Below are positions 35,748 through 44,715 of a stretch of 64,000 bases of DNA, piece after piece. The DNA is taken from NCBI GenBank assembly GCA_903850425.1, contig CAINLR010000001.1:171538-235537 (forward strand). Reading direction: 5' to 3'. How positions within the stretch are numbered: position 1 is the stretch's first letter; each line of letters opens with the position of its first letter. The position numbers were made by a program, and so were the translations under genes. Source of the DNA: an uncultured Verrucomicrobia subdivision 3 bacterium. GTDB lineage: Bacteria; Verrucomicrobiota; Verrucomicrobiia; Limisphaerales; UBA11358. The notes beneath the pieces were generated by a model, which was not told where the DNA came from, did no database searches, and saw nothing but the letters and a program-made list of their open reading frames with translations.

Positions 35748-35832
35748 CCACGGATAAACACGGATGGACACGGATAAAATTGAAAGTGTGTTTTTGAAAT
35801 TTCCATCCGTGTTTATCCGTGTCCATCCGTGG
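35748..35832. repeat. CCACGGAT-type inverted repeat (hairpin) between trpA and manC
   Basis: CCACGGATAAACACGGATGG on the left and its complement CCATCCGTGTTTATCCGTG... on the right, arms of ~30 bases made of ACACGGAT units around a ~28-base AT-rich centre. It could fold into a long hairpin and act as trpA 3' end. Half-copies occur at 36977 and around the element at 52748. Confidence 0.85.
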
Positions 35833-35845
35833 TAAAAACATTTGT

Positions 35846-36976
35846 ATGAAAACCAAAACTGACCTCAAAGATCGTTTCGTCATCATCATGGCCGGCGGGC
35901 GCGGCGAACGCTTCTGGCCGCTGAGCCGCGAGAAGATGCCCAAGCAATTGCTCACGCTGCTCGGTAAAAGATCCTTTCTGCAATCCGCCGTGGATCGCGT
36001 GCTGCCGCTCGTGCCGCTGAAAAATATTTTCATCATCACCAACTCAGCGCAAGCGGCGGAAGTGCGGAAACAGTTGCCGAAGCTGCCCAAGGAAAATGTT
36101 GTGGCCGAACCGCTGGGGCGGGACACCTGCGCCGCCGTCACCCTCGGCGCGGCGCTCGTCGGTGCGCGCTCGACCACCGGTGTGATGGCCGTGCTGCCCG
36201 CCGACCATGTCATCCCCGAGGAGAAAAAATTTCAGCAGGTCTTGAGCGACGCGTTCGATATCGCCGCGCAGGGACAGGCGATTGTGACCATCGGCATCAA
36301 ACCGAATGAGCCGGCGACGGGCTACGGCTACATTCACACCGGCCATGAGTTGCCGACACCGCCCGGCGCAAAAAAGACGAAGACAATTTTCTTCAAAGCC
36401 GAGCGTTTCGTCGAAAAACCGAATCACGAGACGGCGCTGGAATACGTCGCCAGCGGCCAGTATCGCTGGAACGCCGGCATGTTCGTCTGGAGTTTCATCA
36501 CGGTCACGAACGGGCTGGAGGCGCATCAACCGGAAATGTTCGCCGCCTGCCAGCGCTGGTTCAAGGTCGCAAATAATCCGGCGAAACTTGCGAAAGTGCT
36601 GGCCAAGGAATATCCCGAGATCAAAAAGGTTTCCATTGATTATGCGCTGATGGAGAAGGCGCAGAACGTCGTGGTGGCCGACGGCGCGTTTGAGTGGGAC
36701 GATCTCGGCGCGTGGCCCGCGCTGGCGCGGCATCTCAAGCCGGATGCGGAAGGCAATTGCGCCGTGGGCGATTTCATCCATGTGGACGCGGCCCGCAACA
36801 TCATCTTCGACGCGCGCACCAAGAATCGCACGCCCATCGCCGTGGTCGGCTTGCGCGATTCCATTCTGGTGCAGACCGACGACGCGGTGTTGCTCGCCCA
36901 CAAATCGCAGGCACAGAAAATCAAGGAACTGGTCAAGAAGCTCGGCGAGGATGCGCGGTTGAAAAAGCTGGTTTAA
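35846..36976 (+). CDS. manC: Mannose-1-phosphate guanylyltransferase (GDP-mannose pyrophosphorylase)
   Basis: The ATG at 35846 (376 residues) avoids the upstream start, which lies in the hairpin repeat. The nucleotidyltransferase signature is 'VIIMAGGRGERFWPLSREKMPKQLL' (GGxGxRxxPLSR..PK), with 'VVAEPLGRDTCAAVTLGAALV', 'MAVLPADHVI', 'FVEKPNHETALEYVASGQYRWNAGMFVW' and 'SIDYALMEKAQNV...FEWDDLGAW'. It makes GDP-mannose for lipopolysaccharide or exopolysaccharide. The length fits the single-function GMP form without the C-terminal phosphomannose isomerase half. It is a lone gene. Confidence 0.95.
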   Translation: MKTKTDLKDRFVIIMAGGRGERFWPLSREKMPKQLLTLLGKRSFLQSAVDRVLPLVPLKNIFIITNSAQAAEVRKQLPKLPKENVVAEPLGRDTCAAVTLGAALVGARSTTGVMAVLPADHVIPEEKKFQQVLSDAFDIAAQGQAIVTIGIKPNEPATGYGYIHTGHELPTPPGAKKTKTIFFKAERFVEKPNHETALEYVASGQYRWNAGMFVWSFITVTNGLEAHQPEMFAACQRWFKVANNPAKLAKVLAKEYPEIKKVSIDYALMEKAQNVVVADGAFEWDDLGAWPALARHLKPDAEGNCAVGDFIHVDAARNIIFDARTKNRTPIAVVGLRDSILVQTDDAVLLAHKSQAQKIKELVKKLGEDARLKKLV

Positions 36977-37031
36977 CCACGGATGGACACTGATGCACAC
37001 GGAGGAATCCATTTTGCCGAGCAGCCGCAAA

Positions 37032-37259
37032 ATGAAATTGCTGGCGATTGGAATTCCGTGTCTGTTGGTTTTGTATGTGTTGAGTATCGGGCCAACCGCC
37101 AAACTCGCTGACCAAGGAATGTTTGGTGAATCAGCCAACAAAATTCTGCGCGTGGCTTATGCACCATTGGGAGTTTTAGGCATCATTCCCGGCATGGAGC
37201 GGATATATGAGTGGTATATCTTTGATGTTTGGAACTGTGACTCAATGACCACGCGCTAA
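37032..37259 (+). CDS. Small membrane protein of unknown function
   Basis: The ATG at 37032 (75 residues) starts at 'MKLLAIGIPCLLVLYVLSIGPTAKLADQ', one N-terminal membrane helix or uncleaved signal anchor, then 'KILRVAYAPLGVLGIIPGMERIYEWYIFDVWN'. The longer track start runs through a half-copy of the CCACGGAT repeat. I do not recognise a named domain; the pattern 'YAPL......Y..WY...W' reminds me of unnamed small proteins in Verrucomicrobiota. The next gene follows after 9 bp, which suggests co-transcription. Confidence 0.65.
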   Translation: MKLLAIGIPCLLVLYVLSIGPTAKLADQGMFGESANKILRVAYAPLGVLGIIPGMERIYEWYIFDVWNCDSMTTR

Positions 37260-37268
37260 TCTAAACTC

Positions 37269-38006
37269 ATGTATCGCCACTTAAATGCCGACCTGATTGT
37301 CCAGACGTGCCGCGCCACGCAGGAGCGCATTGCGGAACGATTTGTCAATTCCGGCTTGAGCAAGGTGGCCGCAGAAATTCTGGCGGTCAGTGAACAGGCG
37401 GCGGGGTTGGCCACGTGGCTCACCAAACCGCACTGGCCGTTGCGCGCATTGGCCGGTTTCAGCATTGCCACCATCTTGATCATCGTCCTCAGCGTGGCGC
37501 TGCATGTGAAGGTGCAATTGACGTTTAGCAGCATCGCGGAATTTTTACAGGGCCTGGACGCCGCCATCAACGAAGTCGTGTTCATCGGGGTGGCCGCGTT
37601 CTTTTTCGTGACCTTGGAAACGCGTTTAAAACGGCGGCGCGTGCTTAAGGCCATTCACGAGCTGCGCGCGCTGGCCCACATCATTGACATGCATCAGCTC
37701 ACGAAAGATCCCGAGCGCCTGGCGACCGCGCCGACGGCGGCTACGCCGGACGTCCAGCGGCCGCAAAACCCGGCGGAGTTGAGCCGCTACCTGGATAATT
37801 GCAGCGACCTGCTGGCCTTGATCAGCAAAATCTCCGCGCTCTATGTGCAGAATTTTGACGACCCGGTCACGCTGGCGGCCGTGAACGAAATTGAAAACCT
37901 TACGAACGGCCTCTCGCGGAAAATCTGGCAGAAGATCATGATCTTCGACCGCATTCTCGCCCCCGCTGGAATCAAACTGCCCACGGAACCACCGGTGGAG
38001 CCGTAA
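37269..38006 (+). CDS. Hypothetical two-helix membrane protein
   Basis: 245 residues. A soluble N-terminal stretch (~1-55) is followed by two TM helices, 'LRALAGFSIATILIIVLSVALHV' and 'INEVVFIGVAAFFFVTLETRL', then a basic, helical C-terminus with 'RRRVLKAIHELRALAHIIDMHQLTKDPERL' and 'ELSRYLDNCSDLLALISKISALYVQNFDDPVTLAAVNEIENLTNGLSRKIWQKIMIFDRIL'. I cannot name the family. Coding character is good and the gene is full length between flanking genes, with a convergent LamG-like gene 23 bp away. Confidence 0.75.
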   Translation: MYRHLNADLIVQTCRATQERIAERFVNSGLSKVAAEILAVSEQAAGLATWLTKPHWPLRALAGFSIATILIIVLSVALHVKVQLTFSSIAEFLQGLDAAINEVVFIGVAAFFFVTLETRLKRRRVLKAIHELRALAHIIDMHQLTKDPERLATAPTAATPDVQRPQNPAELSRYLDNCSDLLALISKISALYVQNFDDPVTLAAVNEIENLTNGLSRKIWQKIMIFDRILAPAGIKLPTEPPVEP

Positions 38007-38029
38007 TCTGGCGCGCCCCGGCGCAGAGC

Positions 38030-38965
38030 TCACGGATGATAGAGGCGGTAAAACATCTGACCCGTCGAAGCTACGACTGAAACCGATTTGACTAGTCCGT
38101 CATCGCTGGGAACCAAAGGCGATGTGGTCCAGTTGGTCGCAGCCAGATCGGGATTTTGCTGGAGCACAAAACCGGTGGCAGGCGACGCCCAGGAGACCAC
38201 GACATTGGCCGCATTGGTCCGGCGGATGGAAAGCGATATCGGGTTGTAAGCCCCGTCGTAGATGCGCAACGACGCGATGCTGCCGTTGGAGAATTCGCCC
38301 TGCCCGCCCGCCGCGACATTGTCCGCGAAGAAAACCAATTGGTTCGTGGCGCTGGTGATGTTCATCAACGCACTTGCGCCGCTAAACTGCAACACGCCGT
38401 TGAGATACGCCGACACCACGCCGCCGCCGACCGACATCACGACATGCTGGTAGGTATTCATGACAAAGGGCGTGGCGCTGGAAATGATCGGGTAAACGGC
38501 CAAATGATTGCCCGGGTCCACATAAAAGCCGTCGTCGGACTGCCGGTTGCTGACATCAATCAGCCGCCGCCATTGCGAGTCGCGGTCGGTCAGCTTGAAA
38601 ACCATTTCGACCGAATAGTTGGTTGGGCTTACCAACCCGGTGGGATCGAGGGCGAAGCCGGACTGCTGAATGACGGGCGTGGCATTGCCAATCCAGTTAA
38701 ACACGGTCTGCGCCTGTCCATTCACCAGGTCGTTGGTGAAATGATTCAAGCCCAGGGGATCAATGGGCGTCAGTGCCGGTGCGCCGGGCGTGCTTGAATT
38801 GAGCGTGCCGTTGAAATAATATTCGGCCTTCAGGGTTGAGGCCTGGAGGGAAGTCGCGCAGAAAAGCCAAGCCGCAACTAGACTCCATCCCGCTAAACCC
38901 GTGGGACGAAACCCAAACCAACGGTTTGACGTTGATAATGCCGAAAAAAAAGGCTCCAGATTCAT
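38030..38965 (-). CDS. Secreted LamG/concanavalin-like lectin protein with FYRL-type module
   Basis: The ATG at 38965 (311 residues) yields a signal peptide ('GLAGWSLVAAWLFCATSLQAS'). 'LKAEYYFNGTLNSS...' to 'EFSNGSIASLRIYDGAYNP' is a LamG/laminin-G-like beta-sandwich, with the typical 'SVEMVFKLTDRDSQWRRLIDVSN' and 'VMNTYQHVVMSVGGGVVSAYLNGVLQF'. The last ~70 residues, 'VVVSWASPATGFVLQQNPDLAATNWTTSP...QMFYRLYHP', are the C-terminal module common to several exported proteins here. Probably a carbohydrate-binding surface protein; no enzyme domain is seen. Convergent with the preceding membrane protein gene and divergent from typA. Confidence 0.85.
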   Translation of the reverse strand: MNLEPFFSALSTSNRWFGFRPTGLAGWSLVAAWLFCATSLQASTLKAEYYFNGTLNSSTPGAPALTPIDPLGLNHFTNDLVNGQAQTVFNWIGNATPVIQQSGFALDPTGLVSPTNYSVEMVFKLTDRDSQWRRLIDVSNRQSDDGFYVDPGNHLAVYPIISSATPFVMNTYQHVVMSVGGGVVSAYLNGVLQFSGASALMNITSATNQLVFFADNVAAGGQGEFSNGSIASLRIYDGAYNPISLSIRRTNAANVVVSWASPATGFVLQQNPDLAATNWTTSPLVPSDDGLVKSVSVVASTGQMFYRLYHP

Positions 38966-39166
38966 GCGCCACATTCCTAAATCCAGCCGCCGGCCAAAGC
39001 AACCAAAAATTTTGGCAGCCACCGGTTTTTCGTGCCTGAAACCAGTGGAGGGTCGGCAACTGCTGCCAAGCACCGCGACCACCGCGATTGACACGACCAA
39101 ATTATTCTGACGCTTGACTTGACCTTTTGCGCTCAGATGACATCCTGTTCGACTATATTAGATCCT

Positions 39167-41005
39167 ATGTTGCACATTAGAAATATCGCGATCATCGCGC
39201 ACGTTGACCACGGCAAGACCACGCTCGTGGATTGTTTGCTCAAACAGTCGGGCACCTTCCGCGCCAACCAGCACGAATCGTCCGAGGAACGCCTGATGGA
39301 TTCGATGGACTTGGAAAAGGAAAAAGGCATCACCATCCGCGCCAAGAACGCCGCTTTCAAATACAAGGATTACCACATCAACATCGTGGACACGCCCGGC
39401 CACGCGGATTTCGGCGGCGAGGTGGAACGCATCATGAACATGATTGACGGCGTGCTGCTCGTGGTGGATTCCTCCGAAGGTCCGCAGGCGCAGACGCGCT
39501 TCGTGCTGCGCAAGGCGCTTGAAGCCGGGGCGAAGCCGATCGTGGTCATCAACAAGATTGACCGCGAGAACGCGAACCCGAAGAAAGTTCTGGACCTCGT
39601 GTTTGAACTGTTCATGTCGCTCAACGCGACCGATGAGCAGCTCGATTTCCCGTTTATTTATTGCTCGGCCAAGGAAGGCTTTGCCAAGGCCGAACTCGAA
39701 CACGTCAGCGGCACGATGGAACCGCTGTTCGATGCGATTGTGAAACACATTCCGCCGCCGCGCGCCAAAGCCGGCGATGGGTTTCAAGTGCTCGTGGCGA
39801 ATCTGGACTACAACGATTACGTCGGCCGTATCGCGTTCGGCAAAATCGTCGAAGGCAAATTGAAGGTGGGCGATCCCGCCATCTGCCGTCACGGCAGCGG
39901 TAAAATCACCAAGGGCAAGATCACGATGATCTATCATTTCGAGGGCATGAAGCGCATCGAAATCCAAGAAGCCCACGCGGGCGACATCATCGGCATTGCT
40001 GGCTTTGAAGACGTGTTCATCGGCGAAACGATCTGCGATTCCGAAATGCGGCAGACGCTGCCCTACATTCCGATTGATCCGCCGACGATCCAGATGGAAT
40101 TCGCCGTGAACGACGGCCCGCTCGCCGGCCAGGACGGCAAGCTTGTCACCGCGCGCCACATTTGGGACCGCCTCGTGAAAGAAATCCGCACGAACGTCGC
40201 CTTGCGTATCGCCCAGACCAGCGACCCCAAAATTTTCGCCGTGAGCGGACGTGGCGAAATGCAGATCGCGATTCTCATCGAACAGATGCGCCGCGAAGGT
40301 CACGAAGTTTTGGTTTCGCGCCCGGAAGTGCTGTGGAAAAAAGATCCCATCACCGGCAATCCGCTGGAGCCGATCGAGAAATTGTTCGTGGAAATCCCGA
40401 ACGAAAACCTCGGCACGATCATGGAAAATCTCTCCGGCCGCAAAGCACAGATCACCGGCATGAACCATGTTGGCAATCAGGTTTCCGTCGAGGCGCTGGT
40501 GCCCATGCGGGGCTTGATTGGCTTTGAGACTGATCTCGTCAACTCCACCAAGGGCATGGGCGTGATGAGCCATTTGTTCCACGAATACGGCCCGGACTGC
40601 GGCGAAATTGCCGCGCGCAAGAACGGTTCGCTCGTCTCCATGGACAACGGCGAGGCCACGAACTACGCGCTGAACATGGTGCAGGAACGCGGCCGCCTTA
40701 TGGTCGAGGCCGGCGATGCGATTTACGTCGGCATGATCGTTGGCGAGAACGCCCGCGAAAACGACATCCCGGTGAATCCGGTGAAGGAAAAGCGTTTGAC
40801 AAACATGCGGTCGCAAGGCGACGGCAAAGGCATCCAGCTCGCCCCGCCGCTCAAGCTCTCACTCGAACGCGCCTTGGAATACATTGACGTGGACGAATAC
40901 GTGGAAGCCACGCCGAAGAACCTGCGCCTGCGCAAAAAGGTGCTGGACGAAGGTCTGCGCCGCCGCACCGAGAAAACCCGCGCGATCAAATACGTGTCGG
41001 AATAA
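39167..41005 (+). CDS. typA: Ribosome-associated GTPase TypA/BipA
   Basis: The ATG at 39167 gives 612 residues, the family length. Translational GTPase with G1 '[15 protein letters not shown]', effector '[15 protein letters not shown]', G3 '[14 protein letters not shown]', G4 '[10 protein letters not shown]' and G5 'YCSAKEG'. Domain II, the EF-G-like domains III and V ('[27 protein letters not shown]', '[23 protein letters not shown]') and the BipA-specific C-terminal domain ('[27 protein letters not shown]') are all present. It helps large-subunit assembly, mostly under cold or stress. A clear intrinsic terminator follows. Confidence 0.98.
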   Translation: MLHIRNIAIIAHVDHGKTTLVDCLLKQSGTFRANQHESSEERLMDSMDLEKEKGITIRAKNAAFKYKDYHINIVDTPGHADFGGEVERIMNMIDGVLLVVDSSEGPQAQTRFVLRKALEAGAKPIVVINKIDRENANPKKVLDLVFELFMSLNATDEQLDFPFIYCSAKEGFAKAELEHVSGTMEPLFDAIVKHIPPPRAKAGDGFQVLVANLDYNDYVGRIAFGKIVEGKLKVGDPAICRHGSGKITKGKITMIYHFEGMKRIEIQEAHAGDIIGIAGFEDVFIGETICDSEMRQTLPYIPIDPPTIQMEFAVNDGPLAGQDGKLVTARHIWDRLVKEIRTNVALRIAQTSDPKIFAVSGRGEMQIAILIEQMRREGHEVLVSRPEVLWKKDPITGNPLEPIEKLFVEIPNENLGTIMENLSGRKAQITGMNHVGNQVSVEALVPMRGLIGFETDLVNSTKGMGVMSHLFHEYGPDCGEIAARKNGSLVSMDNGEATNYALNMVQERGRLMVEAGDAIYVGMIVGENARENDIPVNPVKEKRLTNMRSQGDGKGIQLAPPLKLSLERALEYIDVDEYVEATPKNLRLRKKVLDEGLRRRTEKTRAIKYVSE

Positions 41006-41029
41006 ACGTTCTTAGCCTTTTGAAACGCA

Positions 41030-41058
41030 ACGGCGCGATGTTAAGTCGCGCCGTTTTT
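41030..41058 (+). terminator. Intrinsic terminator of typA
   Basis: ACGGCGCGA-TGTTAAG-TCGCGCCGT followed by TTTT: a 9-bp perfect GC-rich stem and a T-run, 24 bases after the stop codon. Confidence 0.9.
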
Positions 41059-41217
41059 GATTTCCACGGATCATGCAGAGTATGCGGCGAAGTCATTCCG
41101 CTGGCGGTGAGAAAAGGCTTGGCAGCGCGGGTGACAAAACGTAAACCCAGCGAGTGCCAGCCTGGATTTCACCAAAAAAGTTCTGCGCGGCGGCGCCAAA
41201 ACCGATTTCAAAAAATC

Positions 41218-42750
41218 ATGAAACGTAAAAATTTTATCGGCCTCGTCCTGCTGATTGGCGGCGGCAGTTTGCTGGTGGCGGCAGCGCCGGAAACCAATGC
41301 CTATTTCAAAATCCGCGTCGTGGATGCGCAGACGGGACGCGGGGTGCCGCTGGTGGAATTGAAGACGACGGCGCAGCAGAAATTTTACACGGACAGTGCC
41401 GGCGTGGTGGCGTTCAAGGAACCGGGTTTGATGGGGCATCAAGTCTGGTTGGACGTGTCGAGTCAGGGTTATGAATACCCGAAGGACGGTTTCGGCATGA
41501 CGGGCGTAAAACTGTTGGCGGAACCGGGACGCAGCGCGGAAATCAAACTGAAGCGCTTGAACATCGCCGAGCGGTTGTATCGCATCACCGGCGCGGGTAT
41601 TTACCGCGACACAGTGTTGCTGGGCGAGCCTGCGCCGATCGCGGAACCGGTCTTGAACGGCGACGTGGTCGGGCAGGATTCTTCGGTGCCGGCGATTTAT
41701 CATGGCCGGATTTATTGGTTCTGGGGCGATACCTCCCGGCCGGAATATCCGCTCGGACATTTTCACACAGCCGGGGCGACTTCGGAACTGCCAGCTCATG
41801 GCGGGCTGCCGCCGGCGCAAGGCATCAACCTGCATTACTTCACCAACGCGGATGGTTTCAGCCGGGGCATGGCACCGTTGGCCGCGCCCGGTCCGGTGTG
41901 GATTGATCAATCGCTCGTGCTGACCAACGCGGGTCGCGAAGTAATGTTCACCCATTACGCCCGTGTGAAAAAGGACATGTCGCCGATGGAACACGGCTTC
42001 ATGGTTTATGACGACACGAAGCAAGAATTCGTGAAGCTGCGGGAACTGGAGTTAACAGAAAAATGGCGATTCCCGACGGGCCATCCGTTTCGGTGGAGCG
42101 AAGCCGGCACGGATTATTTTATGTTTGCGCGGCCCTTTGCGACGGTGCGGGTCAAGGCCGATTGGCAAAGCGTCACCAATCCGGCAGCCTACGAAGCGTT
42201 CACCTGCCTCGCGACGGCAAGCACGGCCGACCGCCCCATCGTGGCGCGCAATACAGCTGGCCAGGTAATGTGGCAATGGCGCACCGACGCCGGACCGCTC
42301 AAACAAAAGGAGGAACAGGATTTAATCAAACGCGGCGTGCTGAAAACTGAGGAGGCGCGTTACCAATTAATGGATGTGGATACGGGCAAGGCGGTGGAGC
42401 TGCATCACGCTTCGATTCATTGGAATGCTTTCCGGAAAGCCTGGATTCTCATCGGCCTGCAAATTGGCGGCACTTCATTCATGGGCGAAGTTTGGTTGGC
42501 TGAGGCGGCGAGTCCGCTTGGTCCGTGGCGACCGGCCAAGCGGATTGTGACGCATGACCATTATTCGTTTTACAACCCGGCGCAGCTTCCTTGCTTTGAC
42601 GAAGCGGATGGCCGTTTCATTTATTTCGAAGGCACTTACAGCCAGACTTTCTCCGGCAACGAGCACGCAACCCCGCTCTATGATTACAACCAAATGCTCT
42701 ATCGGCTGGATCTGGCGGACCCGCGCTTGCGCTTCGATCCAGCGCACTAA
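41218..42750 (+). CDS. Secreted protein with carboxypeptidase-regulatory-like domain and propeller-like glycosidase fold
   Basis: The ATG at 41218 (510 residues, MKRKNFIGLVLLIGGGSLLVAAAPET) supplies a signal peptide; the track start reads through the typA terminator. 'FKIRVVDAQTGRGVPLVELKTTAQQKFYTDSAGVVAFKEPGL' is a small beta-sandwich like the carboxypeptidase-regulatory domain. The larger part, with 'SVPAIYHGRIYWFWGDTSRPEYPLGHF', 'FMVYDDTKQEFVKLRELEL', 'ASIHWNAFRKAWILIG' and 'EVWLAEAASPLGPWRPAKRIVTHDHYSFYNPAQLPCFDE', recalls five-bladed propeller proteins (GH43/GH32/DUF4185-like). A glycan-active role is plausible but no catalytic acids can be assigned with certainty. Confidence 0.7.
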   Translation: MKRKNFIGLVLLIGGGSLLVAAAPETNAYFKIRVVDAQTGRGVPLVELKTTAQQKFYTDSAGVVAFKEPGLMGHQVWLDVSSQGYEYPKDGFGMTGVKLLAEPGRSAEIKLKRLNIAERLYRITGAGIYRDTVLLGEPAPIAEPVLNGDVVGQDSSVPAIYHGRIYWFWGDTSRPEYPLGHFHTAGATSELPAHGGLPPAQGINLHYFTNADGFSRGMAPLAAPGPVWIDQSLVLTNAGREVMFTHYARVKKDMSPMEHGFMVYDDTKQEFVKLRELELTEKWRFPTGHPFRWSEAGTDYFMFARPFATVRVKADWQSVTNPAAYEAFTCLATASTADRPIVARNTAGQVMWQWRTDAGPLKQKEEQDLIKRGVLKTEEARYQLMDVDTGKAVELHHASIHWNAFRKAWILIGLQIGGTSFMGEVWLAEAASPLGPWRPAKRIVTHDHYSFYNPAQLPCFDEADGRFIYFEGTYSQTFSGNEHATPLYDYNQMLYRLDLADPRLRFDPAH

Positions 42751-42846
42751 TTCTAATCCGCGATCAAGCTGCGGCTGGTCTCCGTCACCGCCGCACTCCG
42801 CGCTTTCGCCTGCCGCCCGTTCTGCTAGGCTCCCCGCCACGATACC

Positions 42847-44124
42847 TTGAAATCACTCATCCAGACCCGCGACACGCGCTCCATCCGTGTCTTCCTTGTC
42901 GGCGTGGAACTCAAATCCCGCACCGCCGCCGACGTCCGCGAATCCCTGGCCGAACTGGCCGAACTGGCCGAGACCGCCGGCACCCAGATCATCGGCGAAG
43001 GCGTGCAGAAAATGGCCGTGCCTGTCGCCGCCACCTACATCGGCCCCGGCAAGGCCGAGGAATTTGCCAAGCTCTGCCAGGAGAGCGACGTGGACACAAT
43101 CCTCTTCGACGACGAGCTGTCGCCCGCGCAAACGCGCAACTTGGAGAAAATTTTCGGCTGTAAAATCATGGATCGCACCGCGCTGATCCTGGAAATTTTC
43201 GGGCAACGCGCCCGCACGCGCGAAGGCAAGTTGCAGATCGAACACGCGCAGCTCAAATACTTGCTGCCGCGCCTCACGCGTTACTGGTCACACTTGTCAC
43301 GCCAGCGCGGTTCGACGGGTTCCATCGGCGGCGAAGGCGAATCGCAGCTCGAGGCCGACCGTCGGAAAATTTCCGAGCGCATTGAAAAAATTGACAGCGA
43401 ACTCGACAAAGTTCGTTCCCAACGCGAAACGCAGCGTGCCGGTCGCCAGCGCAGCGAGTGGCCGCTCGCCTCCATCGTCGGCTATACCAATGCCGGCAAA
43501 TCCACTTTACTCAACCAACTCACCGGCGCGACCGTGCTCGCCGAGGATAAATTATTCGCCACGCTCGACCCGACGACGCGGCGATTGAAATTGCCCACGA
43601 AGCAAAACGTGTTGCTCACCGACACCGTCGGCTTCATCAAGAAGCTGCCGCACGGACTGGTCGAGGCGTTCAAGGCCACGCTCGAAGAAGTGGTGCAGGC
43701 GGACTTGCTGGTGCATGTGGTGGACATCAGCCATGCGCAGGCCGAGGAGCAGATTGACGCCGTGAACGCGGTGCTCATGGAAATCGGCGCGGCGGAAAAG
43801 CCGGTGCTCATGGTGTTCAACAAGATTGACCAGGTCACCGGCGGCATCTCCCCGCTGATGCGCGAAAAATATCCGCACGCGGTTTCCATTTCTGCCAAAA
43901 CGGGCGAAGGCATCGAGCCCTTGCTGGCCGAACTCGGCACGCAGCTCCGGCCCATCCGCGAATTTCTGGATCTGCGCGTGCCGCAGGAAAAGGCCGCCGT
44001 CATTGCGCGACTGCACGCCGTGGGCCAGGTGGTGGAGAGCCGTTACAGCGGCAAGAATGCGCGGTTCAAGGTGCGCATTCCGCCGCATCTGCACGCGGAG
44101 TTCGCGGCGTTTGTGGTGGCGTAG
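42847..44124 (+). CDS. hflX: GTPase HflX
   Basis: 425 residues from a TTG start at 42847 (no ATG or GTG fits upstream of the conserved N-terminus). The N-terminal HflX domain ('GPGKAEEFAKLCQESDVDTILFDDELSPAQTRNLEK', 'DRTALILEIFGQRARTREGKLQIEHAQLKYLLPRLTRYWSHLSRQRGSTGSIGGEGESQLEADRR') is followed by a G domain with 'VGYTNAGKSTLLNQL', 'LTDTVGFIKKLPHGLVEAFKATLEE' and 'VFNKIDQV'. It splits stalled 70S ribosomes under stress. It is a single gene; hfq and miaA, its neighbours in many proteobacteria, are not adjacent. Confidence 0.97.
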   Translation: MKSLIQTRDTRSIRVFLVGVELKSRTAADVRESLAELAELAETAGTQIIGEGVQKMAVPVAATYIGPGKAEEFAKLCQESDVDTILFDDELSPAQTRNLEKIFGCKIMDRTALILEIFGQRARTREGKLQIEHAQLKYLLPRLTRYWSHLSRQRGSTGSIGGEGESQLEADRRKISERIEKIDSELDKVRSQRETQRAGRQRSEWPLASIVGYTNAGKSTLLNQLTGATVLAEDKLFATLDPTTRRLKLPTKQNVLLTDTVGFIKKLPHGLVEAFKATLEEVVQADLLVHVVDISHAQAEEQIDAVNAVLMEIGAAEKPVLMVFNKIDQVTGGISPLMREKYPHAVSISAKTGEGIEPLLAELGTQLRPIREFLDLRVPQEKAAVIARLHAVGQVVESRYSGKNARFKVRIPPHLHAEFAAFVVA

Positions 44125-44715
44125 TCGGGAAGAAAAGCGGGCCGAAAGCACAATCGCAGCCCTGATCCGCCGGCCGGGAATTGATTGGCACTGGACAAAC
44201 AAATTTATCCCCCGCTATTGTTCCACCATGAAGCCAACGCGCTCTCCCGCCGCCCGTCCCGAACGTGCCTCGGCGTCTTTGATCTGCTTGAGGACTTCGC
44301 GCCGCGCGGCGTCCGCCGGCTTGTCTTTGCCAGTTTTGCGGATCACCTCCGCCGCAATCTCATGAACGTTGTGAATCACAGCCTGCAGCATACGCGATGG
44401 GACGGCGACAATACAGCGCGGACATGCAGTGCAAGTCGTATCAAAGCCGGTCCGGCACAAAAAGCGTAGAAAAGCCTAAGGTTTTGAAATTGCGAGGCTG
44501 ATCGGCGGACTTTCAGAGGTCAAAACCCGGCCACCAATGCCCGCCGGGACACTGGCAATGCCCATTTTATGACTGACACTGGTCTTCTGGAGACCGCCAA
44601 GGTGCATCGGAAAACCATCCGCGTTCGTCGGGGAACGAGCCGTTGACGCCGACGGAATGTCATCGGCGAGTTTGGCTGAACGGAGATCGAACGGGATTAG
44701 TTGCAGGGCCTCCGC
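44125..44715. other. 590-bp region between hflX and acnA
   Basis: No RNA gene or repeat of the types above is evident. It holds one possible small minus-strand ORF (44215-44460, listed separately) and an inverted repeat CGCCGA...TCGGCG near 44652-44673. Convergent ends of hflX and acnA lie on either side. Confidence 0.4.
44215..44460 (-). CDS. Possible small protein of unknown function
   Basis: 81 residues from a TTG start; a later ATG gives about 58 (MLQAVIHNVHEIAAEVIRKTG). Codon use in the second half is like real genes here (GC-rich third positions) and the product is helical and highly charged ('KDKPADAARREVLKQIKDAEARSGRAAGERVGFMVEQ'). The first part has 'TCTACPRC', which could bind metal or be chance. 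No family recognised. Its neighbours give no functional hint. It may also be the end of a decayed gene. Confidence 0.4.
   Translation of the reverse strand: MCRTGFDTTCTACPRCIVAVPSRMLQAVIHNVHEIAAEVIRKTGKDKPADAARREVLKQIKDAEARSGRAAGERVGFMVEQ

Noticed and set aside
39158-40816. 552-residue minus-strand ORF opposite typA
   Set aside because: Shadow ORF of a GC-rich gene; His/Val/Asp-rich product without domains, and typA on the other strand is certain.
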